Positions 5,047 to 9,176 of a stretch of DNA of 9,176 bases are shown one piece after another. The translations under genes were made by a program, and so were the position numbers. The notes beneath the pieces were generated by a model. It saw only the letters and a list, made by a program, of their open reading frames with translations, did no database searches and was not told where the DNA came from. Source of the DNA: Cryomorphaceae bacterium (GTDB taxonomy: Bacteria; Bacteroidota; Bacteroidia; Flavobacteriales; Schleiferiaceae); the NCBI GenBank assembly GCA_003451355.1, contig DMDX01000103.1, positions 1-9,176 of the forward strand. Reading direction: 5' to 3'. Within the stretch, counting starts at the first letter, position 1, and each line of letters opens with the position of its first letter.

Positions 5047-7407
5047 CTATGCGCCCCAGACTTCGTCCTTCGGGAGCGCAAGGATGACGCGCGTTCCCTC
5101 ATTGAGGTCTTCAACAGAAAGCGTGTAGGCCTTGCCGCTCGCCTCTGCGAGGGCCTTGAGTCGGTTTTCCAGAATTCGGGTCGCCATCGAGCGCTTGCGA
5201 CCTTCGTCTCCAGTGCGTTGGGCGGAGGCCGCGGCGCGGCCGATTCCGTTGTCTTCAACCTCGATTCGGATGCGGTCCGGCTCAACGGACTGCAGCACGC
5301 GCAGCGTGAGGCATCCGCGCCGACCCTGCAGCGGCCTCAAACCGTGCAAGATGGCGTTCTCAACCAAGGGCTGCACGAGCATGGGCGGAACCGACAATTC
5401 ACTCGCATCCAAGGACTCATCTACCTCGCTCACAAAGTCAAAGCTTTGGTCAAAGCGCATTTGCTCCAGGGCGATGTAGTGCGCCAAGGCGCCCAGTTCG
5501 TCGTGCAGCGAAACCCGCTCTTGGTCAGCCTTCTCAAGGGTGTAGCGCATCAGGCGAGCAAAGCGATTGAGGTACTGGACGGCCTCGCGGGGCTTTTGCT
5601 CCATGACAAACGACGAAATCGACTCAAGCGCATTGAAGGTGAAGTGCGGATTCATTTGCAGGCGCAGCGCCATGCGCTCCAGCTCGGACTTCTCGGCAGC
5701 CCACTTCTTGGCCTCGCGACGGCGGCGCAGCATGATGAGCGCCAGGCCCAAACCGGATCCGACCAGCACGGCAAGTCCGGGAACCCAGTAGCGCGGCTGT
5801 CCCCACCACGGGCGCGGAATCCGAATCGTAAGTACGTGCCGCGGAACCCCATCGATTTCTACCGTATGCCGGCCTGAAGGCAAGCCTGAGAGGGCGATGC
5901 TGCGGGCTACTCCAAGGTCAATCCACTCGCCTTGGTTGAGGCGGTAGCGCAGGACTTGGCGCTCGGCACCAGGGGTTCCGTGCCGCAGCAAGCGAATCAG
6001 GACGTTGGATCCGCGCTGCCCCACTGAAACATCCCACGAGCGCAGGACCCAACGCGGCGTGGGCGCGGTCGCCACCGCTCGGCCGGGGGCCCACACCCAG
6101 ATTCCGCGCTCGCCCCATACCCATTGGTAGCCTTGCTCGTCCCAGCTCCGGGGCTGAACGAGGTCTGCGGGTTGAGCGCATGCCGTAAAGGACTTGCCCG
6201 TCCACTTGAGCCACCCCGAGGTGGTTTCGAGCACGGGAATTTGATCTGAAAAACCAGCGCGAAGCACCCATTCCTTAACGATGGGCTTCCATGCTCGCCC
6301 GTTCCACGACCGCGCACCAAACTCGCCGTACAGCAGCCACTTGGCGCGGCCGAGCTCGGCGATTCCGCTCGGGACTCCGCCCTTGGGCAGGGGGAGTTTG
6401 GTGAGGCTGCGCGGCCCGAGAATTTGGAGTCCTCGGCTGCCCAGCACGACGAGGCTGTCGGGACCGAGGTGCGCGACCGAGGCGATGCGGCCCACATTGA
6501 ACGAAGCGGTGCGCACGTCGTACCACTGTTCGGGCTTCGGAAGGCGAACCACGCCGTCGGACTGGGGCAGCAATAGGCCTCCGTTGCCGTCCAACGCGAG
6601 GGTTTGGGCGCGGTCCAACGGGCTTCCGTTGAGTGCGTACAGTGGTCGCGGCGCGCCTTGGTCAACCCAGTACAGTCCGTCGGCATTCACGGCCCACCAC
6701 GCGGATTCTTTTTCGGCCGGAACCCAGTGCCAATCCGCCGAACGGCCCGACGACACCCGCTTCCAGCCCCCTTCGCTCAAGCGAGAAAGTCCCGAGTCAG
6801 TGACCGCCCACAAGCCTTCAGAGTCAATGGCCGCCGACGCTACAGCTTGGTCGGTCGCGAGCGTCCACATACCGGACCTCCCACGAACCCACAGTCCGTG
6901 CTCGCTGCACACCCACCAGGTAGAACCGCGGCGTCCAAACTGGGTCGCGCCCCGAAGTTCCGGTCCCTGAACCACTTGAAAACTACCACCCGGAATCCGA
7001 AGGTAGAGGCGATTCTGCTGGAGGGCCCACACACTGTCTCGGTTCGATTCCACATCGACGACCGGCCCCGAAACCTGGGCCACAGGGACCGCCGACCGAT
7101 CCAAACTCACAAAGCGCAGGCCTTCGCTCGTGGCGGCAAACGCCCCGCGGTCTGCGGGAGCCACCGCCAGCACGATGGGGGGAACGTCGCCAAACTCCGT
7201 GGTGTAGACCGCGTCTCCGTCGAAGCGAACCACTCCCTCGTCGAGGGTTGCCATCCACCACTGTCCGTCGGAGTCCACCGCCAAGTCCAGCACTTGCAGT
7301 CCGCGAAGCTGCGGATCGGTGGCACGCACTTCTACGGCAAACGACAGACTTTGGGCGCCCAGTACGGACGCCATTGCGCAAAAAAGTCCGGTGAGTGCAC
7401 GCCGCAT
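5047..7407 (-). CDS. Sensor histidine kinase with periplasmic propeller-like domain (LytS/His_kinase type)
   Basis: A 786-residue membrane sensor kinase for the adjacent LytTR regulator. A signal peptide (MRRALTGLFCAMASVLGAQS) leads into a periplasmic region of about 430 residues made of degenerate propeller-like repeats (WWMATLDEGVVRFDG, GLWAVTDSGLSRL, WWAVNADGLYWVD, GLLLPQSDGVVRLP, YQWVWGERGIWVW). A Y_Y_Y-like beta module follows (about 448-528; YRLNQGEWIDL, LPSGRHTVEIDG), then one membrane helix (about 540-560), a short coiled linker and the cytoplasmic kinase. Phospho-acceptor His588 lies in LQMNPHFTFNALESI, the N-box is QPLVENAILHGL (Asn684) and the G-box is EDNGIGR (718-724). The open frame extends 42 codons upstream to 7533, but that part is Arg-rich without a signal peptide and overlaps the divergent gene, so ATG 7407 is chosen. 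NPHFTFN is unusual; Leu or Ile normally follows Phe. The ligand is unknown; plant-glycan sensing is seen in related hybrid systems but is not shown here. Confidence 0.92.
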   Translation of the reverse strand: MRRALTGLFCAMASVLGAQSLSFAVEVRATDPQLRGLQVLDLAVDSDGQWWMATLDEGVVRFDGDAVYTTEFGDVPPIVLAVAPADRGAFAATSEGLRFVSLDRSAVPVAQVSGPVVDVESNRDSVWALQQNRLYLRIPGGSFQVVQGPELRGATQFGRRGSTWWVCSEHGLWVRGRSGMWTLATDQAVASAAIDSEGLWAVTDSGLSRLSEGGWKRVSSGRSADWHWVPAEKESAWWAVNADGLYWVDQGAPRPLYALNGSPLDRAQTLALDGNGGLLLPQSDGVVRLPKPEQWYDVRTASFNVGRIASVAHLGPDSLVVLGSRGLQILGPRSLTKLPLPKGGVPSGIAELGRAKWLLYGEFGARSWNGRAWKPIVKEWVLRAGFSDQIPVLETTSGWLKWTGKSFTACAQPADLVQPRSWDEQGYQWVWGERGIWVWAPGRAVATAPTPRWVLRSWDVSVGQRGSNVLIRLLRHGTPGAERQVLRYRLNQGEWIDLGVARSIALSGLPSGRHTVEIDGVPRHVLTIRIPRPWWGQPRYWVPGLAVLVGSGLGLALIMLRRRREAKKWAAEKSELERMALRLQMNPHFTFNALESISSFVMEQKPREAVQYLNRFARLMRYTLEKADQERVSLHDELGALAHYIALEQMRFDQSFDFVSEVDESLDASELSVPPMLVQPLVENAILHGLRPLQGRRGCLTLRVLQSVEPDRIRIEVEDNGIGRAAASAQRTGDEGRKRSMATRILENRLKALAEASGKAYTLSVEDLNEGTRVILALPKDEVWGA

Positions 7408-7411
7408 GCGG

Positions 7412-7419
7412 CGAAGGTA
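7412..7419 (-). promoter_or_regulatory. -7-like box TACCTTCG for the sensor kinase gene
   Basis: The minus strand reads TACCTTCG, 4 nt ahead of the kinase ATG. It differs from TAnnTTTG at one defined base and has the same sequence core and spacing as the boxes before mlaE and the lipoprotein gene. It also supports ATG 7407 as the true start. No clear -33 element is visible. Confidence 0.5.
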
Positions 7420-7484
7420 GGCCGCATCCCGAAACTTACGTGTGCACGCGGCTCTAGGTCGCTCGGTTCTGCCAGCTTCGCAGA

Positions 7485-8078
7485 ATGAAACACGCCTGCC
7501 TCTTACTCGCCTTGTGCCTGTGCTTTTTCGCACGAGGTCAACTGCAGCTTGACCCCTGGCTGCACAGCCTGCAGCACCGGCCGTTGGCGACTTGGATCGA
7601 ACATTCGGGTCCTAAACCCGGGCTTACCCAAGCCGTGGCCTGGGGTCGCTACGATCGCCTGTCGGGCGGAATTTCTTGGAATGCCCTTGGCCCCCAAGCT
7701 TGGATTATGTCTGAAATTCCCGTTCGAGGCGCGGCAGAACTCGCTTTTGGCCTGGGCTGGGATGGACTTCGCCCCCAAATTCTCACCCGTTGGCATTCAG
7801 GCCCGTGGGTGCTTGCGGCCCTTCCGTTGCGCGGAACCTGGTCCGCCACCTGGCGCCAGCGCCAAACCTCTGGATGGATCCTCACTGCCCACGTCGAACA
7901 AAACGTGATCGCCCTGCGCACCGAATGGACTGTGGGCATCGAACGCGACCAGCTCGCCCTGTACGCAAGCTCGCTCGGGCGCTGGCGTGCCGTGCTCAAC
8001 CACCGATCCATGCGCATCGCTGTGGGCGGAGGCCGCACCACCTGGTCGTCGCTTGGCTACGCAACGCCCGCCCCATGA
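7485..8078 (+). CDS. Secreted hypothetical protein, Trp-rich and beta-rich
   Basis: I do not recognise this 197-residue protein. It has an N-terminal signal peptide (MKHACLLLALCLCFFARGQ, probable cleavage near residues 17-19) and then a mature part rich in Trp, Gly and Arg. Short alternating stretches such as ISWNALGPQAWIMSEIPV, AAELAFGLGWDGL, WILTAHVEQNVIALRTEW and ERDQLALYASSLG suggest beta strands, perhaps a small outer-membrane barrel or a partner of one. No catalytic motif is visible. The ATG lies 77 bp from the divergent kinase ATG; a weak CAGCTTCG (7473-7480) sits 4 nt before it. Its stop overlaps the next gene's ATG (ATGA), so the two secreted proteins are likely made together and may act together in the cell envelope. 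Base composition resembles its neighbours, with no sign of recent transfer. Confidence 0.75.
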   Translation: MKHACLLLALCLCFFARGQLQLDPWLHSLQHRPLATWIEHSGPKPGLTQAVAWGRYDRLSGGISWNALGPQAWIMSEIPVRGAAELAFGLGWDGLRPQILTRWHSGPWVLAALPLRGTWSATWRQRQTSGWILTAHVEQNVIALRTEWTVGIERDQLALYASSLGRWRAVLNHRSMRIAVGGGRTTWSSLGYATPAP

Positions 8079-9176
8079 AGGCGCAGTGGCTTGCTGTCCA
8101 TAGGCGGTGGACACCGGTAAAGGCGCTATGGTTTGCCGTCCTTGGGCTTTGGGCCCCGGTATTGAAGATGCTGTGGCTTGCCGTCCTTGGGCTTTGGACA
8201 CCGGCATTGGAGGCGCAACCGGCAGTAGGCTTACTCGAGACGCTTCGCAGCCTAACACTGGAACAGCATCCCGAATGGACCGATTCTGAATTGGATTCGG
8301 CCTATGCCGCGTGGACCCAATGGACCGTAGTGGGTGCCCCCCGCGAAGCGGGGGCACTCAGCTTTATTGCGCCCCCGCAGCAGTTTAAGCTCGAAATCTA
8401 CCAGTCCCAGTTTGGCTGGCCCCGCGACAGCACCGAGTGGCGCGCTATTCCCCTCACCGCAACCCAGCGCGAAGCACTTCAGGCCCTTTACCACGGGGTG
8501 CGGGCTGCGCCAGCAGGCCGCATCCTTCGCGGGCCCATCGATCCCTCACTTAACCTGGGCTGGTCCTGTTCGGGCTGCTCCCCATCCAACGCGCACCGCG
8601 GAACCCGCCTCGGCCTCACCAGCTCCGCCGCGAGTGCGAACGCCCAACCGTGGGCCTCCCCAACCTGGACGCTGCGCAGCCCGTCGGACTATCCCGTTCG
8701 CGTGTGGGCCGGACCCCGTTCGGTAGCCGTAGGGATTCGTCCGGCGATGCTTCCACGCCATGGCCCGCGTGGTTTGGGGAGTGTTGGGATGTTTGGGGCC
8801 GCCGGGGCGAGCGGAGCGGCCGGAACAGACGGGGCGTACGGGGCGAATGGGGCGAACGAAAGGTTAGGATCCTCGAAATCAGTGGCCCTGCTTCGAAGGT
8901 TCGTTGACCAGGCTGTACTGGGGCGTGACTCTTCGGGAGTCTGGTTCGGCGACCTGTCCCTGCGGTCTGCCTACGTCGGAGTGAAAGCGGGCGTGAGTTC
9001 TCGGGGTTGGACGGAGCTGTCCGCGACGTGGTACGGGCCTGGCGGGCTTCTTGTGGCGGTGCAGCGCGAATGGGTTCCGGCGGAACCTGGATCGGGTGAT
9101 GGCGCACGGCCGGGGGCTGGAGAAAGGCCGGGGGCTGGAGAAAGGCTGGGGGCTGGAGAAAGGCCGGGAGCCGGCG
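8075..9176 (+). CDS. Secreted repeat-bearing protein with divergent helix-hairpin-helix segment (3' end outside window)
   Basis: An open frame of 367 codons runs from the ATG overlapping the previous stop to the window edge with no stop. The N-terminus holds three copies of a signal-peptide-like block (LWLAVLGLWTPAL type), ending LEAQPAV, a plausible cleavage site. Residues about 93-143 (ALSFIAPPQQFKLEIYQSQF, then EWRAIPLTATQREALQALY) resemble, in spacing and hydrophobic pattern, the paired helix-hairpin-helix repeat of ComEA-like Bacteroidota outer-membrane proteins (Leu-Pro-Phe-Leu...Tyr-Arg...Gly...Glu-Leu..Ile-Pro), but the hairpin glycines are lost. Nine Gly-X-Y triplets follow (235-261), then beta-like stretches (VWFGDLSLRSAYVGVKAGV, TELSATWYGPGGLLVAVQ) and a PGAGER repeat at the edge. 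An alternative start is ATG 8168, in the third repeat copy. The gene is real by overlap and codon pattern; the HhH assignment is a low-confidence inference. Confidence 0.7.
   Translation, partial: MKAQWLAVHRRWTPVKALWFAVLGLWAPVLKMLWLAVLGLWTPALEAQPAVGLLETLRSLTLEQHPEWTDSELDSAYAAWTQWTVVGAPREAGALSFIAPPQQFKLEIYQSQFGWPRDSTEWRAIPLTATQREALQALYHGVRAAPAGRILRGPIDPSLNLGWSCSGCSPSNAHRGTRLGLTSSAASANAQPWASPTWTLRSPSDYPVRVWAGPRSVAVGIRPAMLPRHGPRGLGSVGMFGAAGASGAAGTDGAYGANGANERLGSSKSVALLRRFVDQAVLGRDSSGVWFGDLSLRSAYVGVKAGVSSRGWTELSATWYGPGGLLVAVQREWVPAEPGSGDGARPGAGERPGAGERLGAGERPGAG
8078..8209 (+). repeat. Three tandem 42-45 bp copies encoding a signal-peptide block
   Basis: Copies lie at 8078-8119 (42 bp), 8120-8164 (45 bp) and 8165-8209 (45 bp). 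By hand count the second and third agree at 38 of 45 positions, including a 20-bp identical run, and the first and third at 33 of 42. Each encodes K-(A/M)-(L/Q)-W-(L/F)-A-V followed by W-(T/A)-P. The length stays a multiple of three, so the reading frame is kept. Confidence 0.85.
8777..8857 (+). repeat. Collagen-like Gly-X-Y tract (9-bp periodicity)
   Basis: Nine consecutive triplets read GSV GMF GAA GAS GAA GTD GAY GAN GAN. The DNA shows a 9-bp period with ggggcg cores (for example at 8831, 8840 and 8849). The tract is Ala-rich and Pro-poor, so a stable collagen helix is doubtful; a flexible linker grown by slippage fits better. Confidence 0.7.
9110..9176 (+). repeat. 18-bp tandem repeat encoding (PGAGER)n, cut by window end
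   Basis: Full units lie at 9110-9127, 9128-9145 (identical to the first) and 9146-9163 (one C-to-T change, Pro to Leu); a partial unit runs 9164-9176. Each encodes the hexapeptide PGAGER or LGAGER. The array continues past the window, so its copy number is unknown. Confidence 0.9.

Noticed and set aside
5218..5877. + strand open frame of about 219 codons opposite the kinase catalytic region
   Set aside because: It is antisense to the H-box and N-box coding region, has no recognisable motif, and has no start context like the real leader genes.
6604..7488. Long + strand open frame (about 294 codons) opposite the sensor kinase
   Set aside because: The translation is Arg/Pro/His-rich without domain motifs, lies wholly antisense to a well-supported kinase gene, and is the usual open-frame shadow in GC-rich DNA.
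7408..7533. 42-codon N-terminal extension of the sensor kinase
   Set aside because: It is Arg-rich, would bury the signal peptide, overlaps the divergent gene's start and contains the TACCTTCG box.
8831..8857. Gly-X-Y tract as a true collagen domain
   Set aside because: There are only nine triplets with almost no proline, too short and poor in stabilising residues to claim a triple helix.
7797..9107. Minus-strand open frames (7797-8357 and 8616-9107) opposite the secreted-protein genes
   Set aside because: They are Pro/Arg/Ser-rich shadows whose repeats simply mirror the tandem repeats of the + strand gene; the + strand frame is supported by the ATGA overlap and signal-peptide sequence.

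Overview
The window looks like a GC-rich chromosomal segment of a member of the Bacteroidota, possibly a flavobacterial lineage. The reasons are: a propeller-type sensor kinase with a Y_Y_Y-like module paired with a LytTR regulator; a Bacteroidota-type SprT-like protein; very short leaders carrying TAnnTTTG-like boxes instead of Shine-Dalgarno sequences; and secreted proteins of a type common in that phylum. The lineage is an inference from gene content, not a database result. Nothing in the window looks like a phage, transposon, CRISPR array or stable RNA gene.

Layout. (1) 2-331, + strand: the 3' end of a kynurenine 3-monooxygenase gene (tryptophan to NAD). (2) 332-1840, - strand: mlaE then mlaF, the permease and ATPase of a phospholipid-type ABC transporter. 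mlaF converges on kmo with no spacer between their stop codons. (3) 1870-4269, + strand: a compact operon of a previously easy-to-miss 34-residue lipoprotein, a SprT-like zinc metalloprotein, purK and purE. The two pur genes carry out the two-step carboxylation of aminoimidazole ribonucleotide, and the last three genes are joined by ATGA overlaps. (4) 4291-7407, - strand: a 786-residue sensor histidine kinase followed by its LytTR response regulator, converging on purE. (5) 7485-9176, + strand: two ATGA-overlapped genes for secreted proteins. The first is unrecognised. The second runs off the window and seems to hold a very divergent helix-hairpin-helix (ComEA-like) segment, then low-complexity and beta-rich sequence.

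Two architectural signals are more interesting than any single gene. First, both convergent junctions (kmo/mlaF and purE/LytTR regulator) carry nearly the same 21-bp element, built from ACTAGNN heptads and able to fold into a 9-bp stem with a 3-nt loop. It supplies or abuts the stop codons of all four genes and places TAG in every reading frame of both strands. Second, four genes at or near transcript starts have a TAnnTTNG box only 4-6 nt before the start codon, which predicts leaderless or nearly leaderless transcripts. In the mlaE/lipoprotein gap two such boxes stand back to back, 3 bp apart.

The right-hand end adds repeats: a triplicated signal-peptide-coding 45-bp unit, a collagen-like Gly-X-Y tract and an 18-bp (PGAGER) tandem repeat cut by the window edge.
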